Assembly (NCBI GenBank): GCA_003254925.1
Contig: QANZ01019712.1
Span: 92,633 to 156,632 of the forward strand
Source: Chamaecrista fasciculata
Lineage: Eukaryota; Streptophyta; Magnoliopsida; Fabales; Fabaceae
DNA length: 64,000 nucleotides
Direction of reading: 5' to 3'
Positions 45,249 through 57,517 of this stretch are shown one piece after another. Under the pieces are notes generated by a model, which searched no databases, was not told the origin of the DNA, and saw only the letters and a program-made list of their open reading frames with translations. Made by a program: the position numbers and the translations under genes. Numbering within the stretch: the first letter of the stretch is position 1; every line of letters begins with the position of its first letter.

Positions 45249-46131
45249 TAGGAGTGACAAATGGTTGGGTTGAGTTGATTTTGGGGTGAGTTTTAAATGG
45301 TTGAGTCATAAATGGATCATTGACCAATTTATAGCCCATTTATATTTGCTAAATGGGTCATGGGTGGATCATGACCCATAAAATTAAGGGTCGACCCAAC
45401 CCAATCCATGAACTCATCTTAAAATATTTATATTATTTAATTTCTAAATTAATTAATGAAAATAATTTTTAAATTATTCAGAATTAGGATTAAATTGCAT
45501 TTACTTTTTAGATTTTGGACCGATATGCAACTTTCACCTTTGCACGCATTTTCTCAAAATTACGTTTTGACCCCAAATGTTTTTTATAATTTTCATTTTA
45601 GTCCTCAAATATCATGATCTAGGGACATTTTTTAAATTTTTAAAATATTTGGGGGCATTATGTAATTTTAGGAAAATTTGTGAAATTCATCTTCCTTCCA
45701 CTGAACGCACAGTTTTGTAGGATTAAACTGAATTTGTTTTCTAAATTTAGGACTAATCTATAATTTTCTGCTTATTCCAATTTTTTTGAAATTACATTTT
45801 GACCCCAATTTTTTTATGTTTTTCATTTTAGTCCTCAAATATTATGATCCATGGACGATTTTATAAATTTTAAAAATATTTGGCGGCATTATGTAATTTT
45901 AGCCAAAACTTGAGAAGTTCATATTTTTTCCCACATGAAACACAGTTTTGGTAGAATTTGGGTTGAATTGGGTAAACCATGGGTTTTATCCAACCTAACC
46001 CAAATTTTAGTGGGTCAATTTTTGACCCAACCCATCATGGCTCATTATTTAAATGGATTGGGTTGGGGTTGGTTAATCTTGTGGTTGGATTGGTTGATTT
46101 CGGGGATTATGGGTTGAGATTGCCACCCTTA
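45249..46131. mobile_element. Probable non-autonomous hAT element
   Basis: The left end TAGGAGTGACAAATGGTTGG and the right end read inward, TAAGGGTGGCAATCTCAACC, are hAT-like termini. Subterminal 'gggttgg' and 'aaccca' repeats cluster near both ends. The interior repeats a segment ('ttttgaccccaa' to 'cggcattatgtaattttag') twice, near 45560-45670 and 45790-45905. The flanking octamers (GTTTGACA, GTTGCCCT) do not match well, so the target duplication is not supported. Confidence 0.6.
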
Positions 46132-46473
46132 GTTGCCCTATTAAGAAAAATTGTTGACCTACGAATGTAGTTTCGAATCTTTCGATAATGGCAGAAGTCG
46201 TTTCAATATATGATTTTTTCCTCTTTTGATGTTGACTTTCACGACGCCCTTCCTCCAATGTTGAGTATCAACTCTCTTTTGCGTCTTCTTGCATTGAGGA
46301 AGAAATAGCTTAACTTCATGGTAGCTTGGTGAATGTGCATGGCTAAGGCACTTGGTGTGGAAGACCAAGTGGACAAGTTTGTTCCTTTACCTCGATCTAC
46401 TTTGGTGAAACTGTCGTTGCGTCTTAATTCTTAGGTTTAGTTTTTAGTCTTTTACTTTGTTTTATTTTTTTTA
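46132..46473. other. Spacer, nothing recognised
   Basis: Open frames here (for example 46159-46368 on the minus strand) show no domain. Confidence 0.4.
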
Positions 46474-46482
46474 TTTCTTTTA

Positions 46483-47023
46483 GGTTAAATGATCATTTTG
46501 GTCTTAAATGTATGTCTTAATGTTCATTTTGGTCCATTATGTCTCAAAATAATCAAATTGCTCCTAAATGTTTGTAAAATGTTTCATTTTGGTCCCAAAC
46601 TATTGAATATATATGGCTTGTTTCAAGTTCAAACGTGACGGGTTTAGAGCCATGTATTGTTCTCAAATAGTACTTTCTCTATCTAGTTGGGGCCATAAGC
46701 AAATGAGGTCAAATCGATCCTAAAAGCATACAATTTGTTTCATGGTCAAACAAGTAAAGTTGATCATATCTCTCTTGTTTCAAATTCGAATGCAACGAAT
46801 TCAGGGCTACAGTTCCTCTTAACAAGTACTTTGAACTTAAAATGAGGAACGAGAGAAATATGACCAAATTCAATAACTTGGGGCCAAAATGAAACATTCA
46901 CTAATATTTAGAACCAAAATGAACCATTTTGCCAACATTTAGGACCAACTTGAACATTTTGAAATATAATGGACCAAAATAAATATTAGGGCATACATTT
47001 AGGACTCAAGTGATCCTTTGACC
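46483..47023. mobile_element. Foldback Mutator-like element
   Basis: The left arm 'ggttaaatgatcattttggt' pairs with the right end read inward, 'ggtcaaaggatcacttgagt'. Both continue 'cttaaatgtatg' or 'cctaaatgtatg'. Flanks TTTCTTTTA (46474-46482) and TCTCTTTTA (47024-47032) agree at 8 of 9. The inner part resembles the elements at 8398 and 50683. Confidence 0.8.
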
Positions 47024-47032
47024 TCTCTTTTA

Positions 47033-47613
47033 TGTCTTTTGTTTTCTTTTTAGTTTTTGTTTGACACGGTGTCACAGTCTTTTTGACTGTTTTGAGTATT
47101 TTGATTTTTCAACTTTCCCTTATTAGCGAACTATTATTTTTGTCAACTGTGTCTGAATTATGGTCTCTATCTCTACCCTTTATCATTTTATTTGTTCATT
47201 ATCATTAGGGCCAATGTTTATTTTAAAGTGTAGGGGAGAGAGAGTATGTATATACTCTAATTTATTTTTTTCTCTCTATATTTGACTCTTTTGTTGTCCT
47301 TATCATTGAGAAAATGTAGGTTTCAATGTGGGGGAGAGAAGGTAAGCTAGGTAAGCTTACATTTTTGGTCAAGTAAGCTTGCATTTTTTGGTCAATCCAA
47401 AAAATTTTCTTAGTCTTAAAGTGTGATTTTTCGCAAAAATATTTCCAATTTTAATCAATTTTAAAATTTTTACACCTTCCTTTCTTATTGATGATTAAAT
47501 TTGTTTTACACTTTTATTTCTAATCTCTTGAAAGAACTACTGTTCTAGGAGAATTCTTAAATATGCAATTACGTTAAGTGAACTTAATTTGACTTAGGTT
47601 TAGTCATAGGTTT
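47033..47613. other. Spacer, nothing recognised
   Basis: A short 'aggtaagctaggtaagctta' duplication lies near 47341. No gene is supported. Confidence 0.4.
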
Positions 47614-48429
47614 TGTGACATCCTATCTTCTAGAGTCAAAATAACATAGGGTACAACAAAATAAACATGGTTTAGAAATGAAAGATAGGCGTAGGCCATT
47701 CAAAATAGGGTAATTTCTTTTTCTTTTCTGGTCTTGGTTGACACAGAATACGTGCTTATGCTGGTTGTCACTTGCTAACATTCTTAACATATATTTATAA
47801 CTTAGATATATAGCTAATCATACAATCAAAGTATACCAAACGTGCTTATCATTATATATATAGTTATTTGACATACATAAGTTAATAGTCTAGACCTAAC
47901 CAACCGGGAGTCAGACGACACAAACTAACATAACAGTCTACTCAGTCATGGTTTACTACTCTGCCGGGACATCATATGTATACATACATCAAAAGATAAC
48001 AGCTGGCCTGAGGGCTCCGCCTTGACATACTAAAACTACCAGCAATACAAATTACCAAATAACTATGGTGCGTAGAGCGACAGGTAGAGCGGGTACGTGT
48101 AGGAACTACTTTAGGTGGAGTTTGAGACATATCAGGGGCAGGTGAAGGAGAACGACGACCCTTAGGAGGAATACCCAGCTCCGGTGCAGGAACTAACTTC
48201 AGGTCGCTAGTGACCCTCAGCATCCCCAGCGGAGGCACAAAGAGATCCTCCATGGTGACCGTCAGTAGGAACTTCAGGACAGGCATCTGAAATGTTGAAG
48301 GAATGAGAATTCGAGAATTCTCAATAGGAAACTAAACTCTACTTACCCATCAGATCTTTGACCCTGCATAACCACTCATATACAATTTCCTACTCTAACA
48401 GTCTATTCAATTCACAGTCATACAACATC

Positions 48430-48665
48430 ATATAATAACATCATCATCATCAATATTGTTTATAACAGCATACTCAGTCATCGTCATAATCATAATCATA
48501 CCATCATCATAATCATTATCATAATCATCATCATAATCATCATCATATCATCATCATATTCATTATCATATTCATTATCATAATCATCATCAAGCTCATC
48601 AGCATATTTATCATCATTATCATAAACATCATCATAATCATCATCATATTCATCATCATACATGA
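48430..48665. repeat. (TCA)n/(ATC)n-rich microsatellite
   Basis: A 236-base stretch of 'catcat', 'cataat' and 'catcatatt' units. Similar but looser 'catcat' runs recur at 49081-49315. Confidence 0.85.
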
Positions 48666-48875
48666 AAACATAATAGGTAAGTTAGAGACACTTACCCGGC
48701 CATCCATGCAATGCAAATGCTATGCAATGCCTTCATTCTTTCATTGTTTCTTTACTTTCGTTACCGTTGTCATCATCGCTGGACGTGGCCGACGCGCCAC
48801 CCAAACCGTGGTACCTGAAGGTACAACCAGCATTGGCCTTCCCGAGCGTCCCTCGGTGTGTACACAAAGGCTAGG

Positions 48876-49022
48876 CCACCAGGCGAGACAACACCACCAT
48901 CCCCGGTCATCATCATCATTTTGCACTCAGGCCACTGGGTGGGACAACACCACCATCCCCACTCATCATTATCTTTTGGCACTCAGGCCACTGGGCGGGA
49001 CAACACCACCATCCCAGTCATC
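48876..49022. repeat. Three tandem copies of a unit of about 60 bases
   Basis: Each copy contains 'ggccac', then 'gg(t/c)gggacaacaccac' or 'aggcgagacaacaccac', then 'catccc' and 'tcatcat'. Open frames through it exist in several frames because the unit lacks stops; I do not treat them as genes. Confidence 0.75.
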
Positions 49023-50682
49023 ATTATTAAGGTGATCACTTTGTTTAAGTTCATTTCATCGTGTTGAAGCACCCTTTGATTCATCATCATACCATATGCT
49101 TCATGCATATGTCATTAATCATCATTTCATCATGTTTGATCACCATGCCATCATGCATCATGTCGTGCACATTACATATATATCATACATCATACATTCA
49201 ACATGGTGATCATGTTCATCTTGTACATCATACATTCATACATGCTTTAGCATTCATACATCATTTATCATACTTAACACATTCATTAATCATCATACAT
49301 TTGTCATCATTCACATTATAAATCTTACCTTTAGCACATATTGAGCTAGTACTAAACATCACATACAGACTGATATTGAAAACTGTGCAGGGAGCCACTT
49401 TTTGGCATCTCGCCGTGGACCTCGTCGCGGGTTCATAGTGGTGAGCTCCGCAACGAACTCCCAGAAAACTGAGCCTTTACCCAAGTTTTACCAGAGTTAC
49501 ATTTTGGTCCCTAAATAGCCTCAAACCAAGTCTGATTACAACCAAACTTCACATACATACAATATCAACTGTCCTAATCATAGATCTGACATGGAAGCAG
49601 ATTTTCATGAAAATCCGCAGACATACATTTCTTTCACTTTAGTCCCTGTCATCAATCAAACATTACCCAATCAACATGAAAATTCATACATACTGACTAT
49701 TGACTCTCTTGGTCATGAATCTACCATCAGATTCAACATGCAAGTAGTTTACATAATTGAAATCTCATATTACATTATTTTCACTTAGGTCCCTACCTGA
49801 GACCAAACCATCTCCAAATCGGACCAAATTTCAGATCCACTGATTATTTTCATCCATTATCACAGATCTATGCTCAATGGTTCCATATCCAAATCGAAAA
49901 TCACATCTTCATTCTTCATAAAATCATGAAATCATACCAAATCATCATAGATTTTCATGAAATTCACATATGTCATGTTTTTCATAGTGAGGAACTCGAA
50001 TCCAACCTCGTATTTAACTTGCAAAGTACTTTGGGACCAAAAACATCGAAAAAGGACTAAACTGTAAATTCAGAAATCGTGTAGGAGTGAGAAAACAAGT
50101 TCAAGGAGAGAGTTAAGAGTCTACTACCTCTGGGTCTTGATGAAATCCAACTTCCGCAGCACATTGGCACTTTCTCTCACCAGAAACCGAGATCTTCTCT
50201 CTCTAAAAATCAAAAAAATGTGAAGAAAGTGTGAAAAATCGGACTAAACTGCAAATTTATAGTCGTGGGGAGTTCACCCCCGCCGAGCGGTTCGGCGAAC
50301 TCACAACCATAATTGTATTTTGGTCCTGCCGCATCAACTCTTCCATATTTGACCTTCTGGCACTTCAATTCCATATCTGTTCGAACAAATAAGGCTATTG
50401 TTTGAAATTCTCTTCGTCTGCTATTGTTTAGTTTTTTGCGTTTATGAAGTTTTTTATTATAGTTTTCTTATTCTCCCTTGCGAATCAGCAAAGCTACACA
50501 ATTTCCCTCTTTAATTCGGTTCTTAGAGTTTCGCAAGAGTTCAACCTTGGGTTAGCAACTATAATATATATATATATATATGTATATATTAATAAAGTAG
50601 TACTTGTGAGGCTCAAGTATTATTAAATTTGGTTGCACCAAACGAGGGGTGTAGGTCAGTGATATTTGTAATGAAAGATAAA

Positions 50683-50946
50683 GGCTAAAACTCTATTTTT
50701 GTCCCAAATGTTTACCCTAAATTTCATTTTCGTTCTTGCTGTCTTTTTATTCCGTTTTTGGTCCTTAATGTTTCCTATAAGTTTTGCTTTGGTTCTTAAC
50801 TATTCAATGTGGTCATATTTTTCTCTTTTCAAGTCCAAATACGATGGAACTAGAGGTACGGGTTACATTTTATGATTTTTTTCCTTATCTAGTTGGGATC
50901 TTTTGCAAGCAAGATCAAATCGAGTATGAAACCAAGCCTGAATGTG
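50683..50946. mobile_element. Left part of a foldback element, cut by a gap
   Basis: It begins 'ggctaaaactctatttttgt' and continues 'aaatgtttaccctaaatttc', then 'tcaagtccaaatacgatg'. This matches the left part of the element at 8398. The right half is not present after the gap. Confidence 0.65.
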
Positions 50947-51209
50947 NNNNNNNNNNNNNNNNNNNNNNNNNNNNNNNNNNNNNNNNNNNNNNNNNNNNNN
51001 NNNNNNNNNNNNNNNNNNNNNNNNNNNNNNNNNNNNNNNNNNNNNNNNNNNNNNNNNNNNNNNNNNNNNNNNNNNNNNNNNNNNNNNNNNNNNNNNNNNN
51101 NNNNNNNNNNNNNNNNNNNNNNNNNNNNNNNNNNNNNNNNNNNNNNNNNNNNNNNNNNNNNNNNNNNNNNNNNNNNNNNNNNNNNNNNNNNNNNNNNNNN
51201 NNNNNNNNN
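50947..51209. other. Assembly gap (263 N)
   Basis: Undetermined bases. The gap probably hides the end of the foldback element and the other end of the CACTA element. Confidence 0.99.
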
Positions 51210-52062
51210 ACAAAAGAATCGTACTCTGAGTCTTGGAATTTGGGAGGGCGCGACTGCTTCAGTAGCAGAAACTCACTCTCGTTCGAAGCGTTTTGTATTA
51301 TCAAGGCAAGTCTGTGAGTTGCCATCGCCAAATTGATTCGCAGAATCTGGAGACGATGACGATGCCGATTCACACCAAAACTAATGCTATGAACTTACTT
51401 TGCTTTTTCTCGTGTTTTTTTCTATTGTAGCTTGCTAGTCCAGAATCGATGCTAGTCTTCCTTCCTCTCTTTTTTCTCTGTTTTGTTTTTCGTTTTAGTG
51501 ACTTCTTCCAAAACCTAATAAACTAAGGGTTCATATTTGAGACAAATCGAATGGAAGAATAGACAATGAAATTAGAAATTGAAAATGGTTAAACTGAATG
51601 AAGAGCTCACCGTTTAGCAGAGCAACGCCGGAACAAGCAGTAGAGCAACTTCGCTGTCATCTCCGTTGTGATTTTCACAGTCGAAGTAGATTGCACAGTC
51701 GTGATTGCACAATGAGGAAAGGCAGTGAAGAAAATCGAACGCTCTTCACAGTCGTGATTCTCGCACATAGAGCACGTCGTTCTTCGGTCGTGTTGATGGC
51801 ACAAAGAGCAAATCGTTCGTCCGTCGCGTTTAGGGTTTGGGATTTCAGAGTGAGGGAACGAAACTGGGAGTGAGGGGAAAATGAAGACCGAAAAAGCTTG
51901 GTGGGAAATTTTGGCGCTCTTTAATTTCCTCACGACGGTTCTACCTGTTTCTGCCGACGCTTCAATCGACCGTATGCAAAGTGAATGCATTCCGGGTCTC
52001 TAAGGACGGTTGCAACAATGGTCGGGGGTTGACCGTCGCCAAGCACCGCTTTTTTAGTAGTG
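51210..52062. mobile_element. CACTA (En/Spm-type) transposon end
   Basis: The plus strand ends TTTTTTAGTAGTG at 52062; read from the other strand this is CACTACTAAAAAA, the CACTA terminus. Subterminal 'gacggt' and 'accgtc' motifs (near 51933, 52004 and 52031) are typical of this superfamily. The following TTA could be half of a 3-bp target duplication. The opposite end is not seen and is probably in the gap. Repeated 'cacagtcgtgatt' phrases lie around 51670-51760. No transposase domain is visible. Confidence 0.78.
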
Positions 52063-53207
52063 TTATAATGCGAAGTTCTTGGTTAAGAGTTGTTATCGGA
52101 GTTTTATGGGGGATGCTTTGGGCATTAAGAATGATAAGTGGAAGCTGATTTGGGATTGAAAGGGTTTGGAGAGGATAAGATATTTTTTATGGCTGGTTGG
52201 TCATGAGAGGCTTGCTACTAATTCGAGAAGGGCGGCGTGGTGTGGTTGCAGTGCTCTGTGTGTGTGGTGTGATAATAAAGAGGAAAATACTATACATGTT
52301 CTCAGAGATTGCAGTTTGGCCAGAGAGATATGGGTGAGACTGTTACCTGATTATGGGAGAGTGGGTTTCTTCTCTGGTGACTTGTGGGAGTGGTTGGAGT
52401 TGAATTTGAAGAAGATGAGTGGGTCTGTGAAGGATGATTGGGCGTCGGTTTTTGCAGTTGCTTGCTGGCTTCTTTGGAAATGGCGGAATAAGAGGGTTTT
52501 TGACCCCTCTTTTGTGATGCCTTCGGATCCTGTGAAAGTTATTGAGTGGTGGGTTAGGGAAATTGGTATGGTGGTTTCAAAAACATACCCTTTACTGGGA
52601 AAGAAGGATGATAATCGGAATTACCTGTTGAGGTGGTGGCCGCCGTGTCTGGGCTCTGTGAAGATCAATTCTGATGCTGCGGTGAGGCAGGGTTCGAGTC
52701 TGGCTTCGTGTGCAGCGGTCATCAGGGATTCTAATGGTGTTTGGTGTGGGGGTATGGCGAAAAGGTTGGGAAGGTGTAATGTTCTGGTTGCAGAGCTCTG
52801 GGGGATTCTTGAAGGTTTGATTTTGGCCTGGGATCTGGGATTCAGAGATGTCGTCTGTGAATCGGACTCTCTTGTGCCGGTTAGTGCGGTGCTGAAGAGT
52901 CTTGATGATGGTGATGAAGGGGTTGGTGTGGTTCGAAGTATCCAGAGAAGGTTGAAGATGAACTGGTCGGTTAGGGTTTCACATGTTTTTCGGGAATGTA
53001 ATAGGTCTGCGGATGTGTTAGCTGGGTTTGGTCTGAATATGAGAGAGGAGAAAATGATTTGGGGGAAGCCTCCTGAGTGTCTTGGGCTAGTGTTGTTTGA
53101 GGATAGTATGGGGGCCTGCGTGCCAAGGGGTTTTTAGTTGGGTTGGGTTTTTTGTTCTTGTTTGTTTGCTGGCCTTCTGGGCCTCTTCGTTGTACCAAAA
53201 AAAAAAA
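52063..53207 (+). pseudogene. LINE 3' end: zinc-binding and RNase H region
   Basis: Remnant of a plant L1-type polyprotein. In frame from just after the CACTA end: a segment with KWKLIWD, a TGA at 52157-52159 where tryptophan is usual, then IRYFLWLVGHERL. The zinc-binding part is CSALCVWCDNKEENTIHVLRDC. The RNase H carries acidic residues in VKINSDAAV, VAELWGILEGL, VCESDS and RECNRSADVLAGFG. The stop lies at 53135-53137. The 3' UTR ends 'gcctcttcgttgtacc' and poly-A (53197-53207). The 5' part is missing; the break coincides with the CACTA terminus. Confidence 0.85.
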
Positions 53208-53241
53208 GTGCAACTTTAATCTACAAATGGCAGGTGCTATA

Positions 53242-54009
53242 TGTTAGGAATTTTTTTGGAGGAAGAAACATGGAAGCTCTCATAAACCTTTTTTTTTTCT
53301 TTTTTCTTATAATTTTGCTTCATTCATAGCTCCATAATGATAGATACAAATCAAATTCCTTTTATAGAGGAAATACACATAATTAAATAAAAGATAAATA
53401 AAATAAAGTAACTACTTATCCCTAAAATTATGTACCCACTAGTTAACTCATATATATGACTAATTCAAAAATAAACTTAATCTCTAAAATTCAAATCTGA
53501 TGCAACAGATTCATACTTCCAATAACAATATTATTTTATTATTATTATTAATTCCCAACAATTCCTCCCTTAAACTGAAATTTCTTCACAAGAAAATTCA
53601 GTTTAATTCATAAATCTTCAAGTTTTTCCTGGATCATTTGTTCGAAGCTTCAATGATGCACTTTGTCATCATTAACCTATTTGGAGCACCATCTCTCCAA
53701 AAACATCAAATTTTGTAAGCTTCTCACAGAAGATCCACTTCTTCTACTCTCCTTTCTTGTGCACCGTTTGCTTGCTCATCTTCTTCGAGCCAATTCTTTC
53801 ACCGAGCTCTTGCAATTATTCAACACAAATATCAAATCTCTAAAGTAATGGCGAGGATTCNCACTTATCCCTAAAATCATGTACCCACTAGTTAACTCAT
53901 ATATATGACTAATTCAAAAAAAAACTAAATCTCTAAAATTCAAATCTGATGCAACAGATTCATGCTTCCAATAACAATATTATTTTATTATTATTATTAA
54001 TTCCCAACA
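53242..54009 (-). mobile_element. Small LTR retrotransposon with 5-bp target duplication, mostly collapsed
   Basis: CTATA flanks both sides (53237-53241, 54010-54014). The 3' LTR (minus orientation) is 53242-53560, bounded by TGTTAGG and CCCAACA. The partial 5' LTR is 53862-54009, after the single N. The shared part includes 'gtacccactagttaactcat' and 'aaatctgatgcaacagattc'. The polypurine tract on the minus strand, AAGGGAGGAA, directly precedes the 3' LTR, which fixes the orientation. About 300 bases of interior remain, with no domain, and the 5' LTR edge with the primer site is lost at the N join. It was probably copia-like, judged from the polypurine tract and LTR form only. Confidence 0.75.
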
Positions 54010-54014
54010 CTATA

Positions 54015-57000
54015 TAATCAATTTGGATAAATGTAGTTTTAATTTATTAGATGGTATTGGTAGGTGTGGTTTTATGTTTTATAATTTATATTATAATTAT
54101 GATCAATCCTATTTTTCTGTTCTCTTTTTTTTTGCAAGTCCTATATTTCTATTCAATTTTATTATATAATTTTTATTTTAAATTAATACCAGCCTTAATT
54201 TTATTTTTAATTTAAATCCTAGACAATATCTTTATCATTTTTTTAAACTTTTGTTTTCAGAAATGTTTTAACCTTTTATTAAATGAAAAATTATAACATC
54301 TATAATATCTATAATATTTTTATATTATTTTATAAATATATTATGCCGTACCCGTACTCTATATTTTTTAAAAATTGCCGTACCCCGTACCCGTACCCGT
54401 ACCCATGCACGTGCCAGTACTCGTGTAAATGCAACATAGATACATATAAACATACTAATTTATTTGATACAGTTAGGGTATAGATATGGCTATGATGGAC
54501 GAATTCGGATTAAAATAGTAATAGAACTACCTGAATACTCTACTCATTGTTATGTTATCTCTACACGGATAAAAATAGTAATAGAACTACCTGAATACTC
54601 TACCCTCCACCGCATCATCAACGGCCCCCCATTTTTAACAATGGGTAGAGTATTCGGGTAGTTCTATTACTATATTTATCAACTCTACCCACATAAAATC
54701 TCTTGCGTCTAAGTTACAATAACTTCAAGATGAATAGATAATGGAAGGATTGGATTACAACAAGTCAGTAAAAAATTAAGACTATTTTTTATATTTATAG
54801 TGATAAAAATTCAAAAACTATAAACCTACAACGCTAAGAAAATTTAAGAATCAAAAAGTTTTTTTTTTAGGAAAAATACAGTAAACGTACATGTGGTTTA
54901 GTCCGATCTCACATTGGTGTTGTGTGATTTAAAAAATGTCACTTTGAGTACCTAAGGTATGCGCCCTAAGAATCACAACCAAGTACGAATGGAAAGATTA
55001 ATTCAAACTCTCAAGTTTAGCAAAAAAACCATGATTTACATCAAAGCTCATAATCCTAATTAAGGAGAAAGAAAGTTAAGATAAAAACCCTAAAAAGCAT
55101 GAGAAAACACCCTCAAATGGTCCTCCTAGCTCAAGCTTGACCTCATTGCTCCTCTAGGTGAAGATGCTCAGCTGTTCATGGTGCAAAAACGACCTACACC
55201 AAGCCCAAAATCAGATCAACCAGTCATAGCTACCATGGGAGTTTCAAGGGGACGAAAATGGTAAGAAATGAAGGCAAAGAAGATGGAAAATCGTTGGGGA
55301 TGTGTGGTAATGTGGAAAGAAACCCTAAGACCTCTGATTTCAGTTAAATTTTGGGTCCAAAAGAGGTTGGGCAAGTGTTAGAAACACAAAATCAGGCTTG
55401 GGCTTTGAAATATAAAATTTTTTGCGAACTGTAGCTGTTGGACCGCCGTTATGAAGGGTGGCGGCTAACCAATAGTTAACTCTGTTGGGCAGCTAAAAGC
55501 ATCGCTGAAATGATCCCTAGCTCCTTTCCTTGCATCCTTGGCTCTTCCTTGAGATTTCCCATGCTTAAGACTTCATTTAAACCTTCCAAAAACATGAAAG
55601 ATTAAGTGATTCCTCAAGATTAGAGTGATAAAAAAATGAAAGAATTAAACACGATAAAAATAAAAAAATCAATCACAAAATAGTCCTAATAAGCCCTAAA
55701 CCTTGAAGCATCATATTCTATCATAAAAGGTTATAAACGCATGCAATTAGCTCCCAAGTGTATATAAAATGCCCTTAATTGTCACTAAAAAGCATGATAG
55801 AATATGGACAAATCAAATTCCCCCACACTTAAACCTTTGCACTCCCGGGCAAAGCCATCAAGAAAGAAAAACTTCAAGAATGCAAAAAAATCAAGAGGCA
55901 ACCAACTTTACTCAACAAACGACAGTAGCCAACAAATGCAACTTAGACTATGAGACAAGTGATTAACTAGCATGCCAAGCAACCAAAGAATATCTAAGAG
56001 AACAATCCAAAAAGTGTATCACTCCCTCACCAAGCAGGGAAATTTTATCTCTGAAATCCTTGTAACAAGTTTCTATCATAAACTTGAAATAACTCTACAA
56101 TCACCACTATGAATGCAATGACTTAAAAACTCAACAGGACTTTTAAGTGATCTAATGATGGAAAGTCTAAAAATGCAAGAAAGAAGAGTGAAAGCAACAA
56201 AGAAGGAAGGAAACCAAGCAAACAAAATCAGTTAAGGAGTTCTCAAACCTAGCATCCAAAACCTACCACACTTAGGACAAACTTGACTCCTCAAACCAAC
56301 CAAGAATTGACCAAGCTCATTTTTTTTTTACACAATTTCACAACTTGAGTCTTTGACTCTTTATTAAGCCGGCTACACTTGCCTTAGCTTCTTAAAAATC
56401 ACTTCATTTCTTTACTTTGAAGCTTACAAGGATTTTTTTTTTCTCTTTTTTACCACTTTTCTTTTTCTCTCTTTTTTTTTTTTAACAACACTTGGCAATT
56501 CAAACCCAAGAGGATAGAAGCAAAAAGAAGATTGCTAGGCAAACAAGATGCTAAAACAAGAGTTCATAAACCAAGACTAGAAGGCTTAGATAATAAAGCT
56601 CAAAAAGGATGACAAAGGAAGAAAGTGTTTAAGCTTGTGTATGGGATAGAAGGGATGCAAATGAATGCCTCTATCATAATTTAAAAACCATTGCATATGA
56701 AGCTTTGACAAAGAGTGAAATCAAGTTCTAGAGAAAACTCACCACAAGGACTAATATGACACTAATGAAATGAATAAATTTAGGCTCAAAAACTTCCAAC
56801 AAGGTTAAAGGGGCAACACTCAATTTATCCTTAGAAAAATCCAAAGGCAACAAAGCATGACAATAACAAATCAAATGCTCAAGAATCAAAAGAAGCAACA
56901 GTGAATTGCTAAGATATGCAAGCAAAAATGGATCCAATTAACTCAACAACAAAATTGAGAGCTTTCCAAACTTGATAAATTCACCAAGGCAAAAAGAAGT

Positions 57001-57480
57001 AAAAGATGGGATCAAATGATAACAGTCATGCTGGAATGCAAATGGAAATCTAGATGCCAAAAACACCAAATGAAGGTCAGAAAACTCCTTCACAAGTTTT
57101 AAAAATTGAGCCACCAAGGCAAACAGAATCCAACAACAGAATAAACATAATAACAAAGTTAGCATAAAACATATATGATCAATAAAAGAAAACCTGCTGA
57201 AAATGCTCAGAAGAGGAGAAGAATACCTGCAAATTGAAAAATTATCAGAGAGCTAGAAACAAAAAATTAATCACCAAACTCACACTCCCCCACACTTAAT
57301 CAAGACATTGTCCTCAATGTGAAAGGACAACCACACAATAAAAGGGGAAGTAGAGAAAAGAGTAGCTAAAAGAAATTGTAAACAACCCACAAGAGAATAA
57401 GAGTGAAAGAGCTAGAATAAACCATAGATTATGATAATCAAGGAAGAGAAATGACCCACCAAAGGAGACCATACCCTTGC
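54015..57480. other. Decayed LTR-retrotransposon-like sequence, no gene
   Basis: No open frame carries a domain. Repeats of 'gtacccgtac' lie at 54343-54411. A direct repeat of 'aaaatagtaatagaactacc' followed by 'tgaatactct' lies near 54513 and 54567. A single foldback arm lies at about 54880-54968 ('tgtggtttagtccgatctca'), related to 12884-13867. Two 'cccccacacttaa' landmarks (about 55820 and 57287) occur in a setting that reminds me of the non-coding 3' part of Athila-type gypsy elements on the minus strand. That reading is from memory and weak. Confidence 0.4.
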
Positions 57481-57517
57481 TTAGGGCCAAGCAAAAGGAA
57501 ATCATGCCCCAAAGTAA

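Larger units (their letters stand above)
47614..50640 (-). mobile_element. Probable LTR-retrotransposon sequence (possible solo LTR)
   Basis: At 47614 the plus strand reads TGTGACATCC, a form often seen at gypsy chromovirus LTR edges. On the minus strand a TATA-like TATAAATT lies near 50256-50263, followed by a GC-richer stretch with 'cgccga' phrases at about 49410 and 50280. There is no coding domain; the minus-strand frame at 47972-48286 is not recognised. The upper boundary and any target duplication were not found, so the element type is tentative. Confidence 0.35.

Noticed and set aside
48706-49067. Overlapping open frames on both strands as a histidine-rich gene
   Set aside because: They follow a tandem 60-base unit and 'catcat' runs that lack stops in several frames; no domain or splice context.
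50784-51373. Open frames running through the gap
   Set aside because: They consist largely of undetermined bases.
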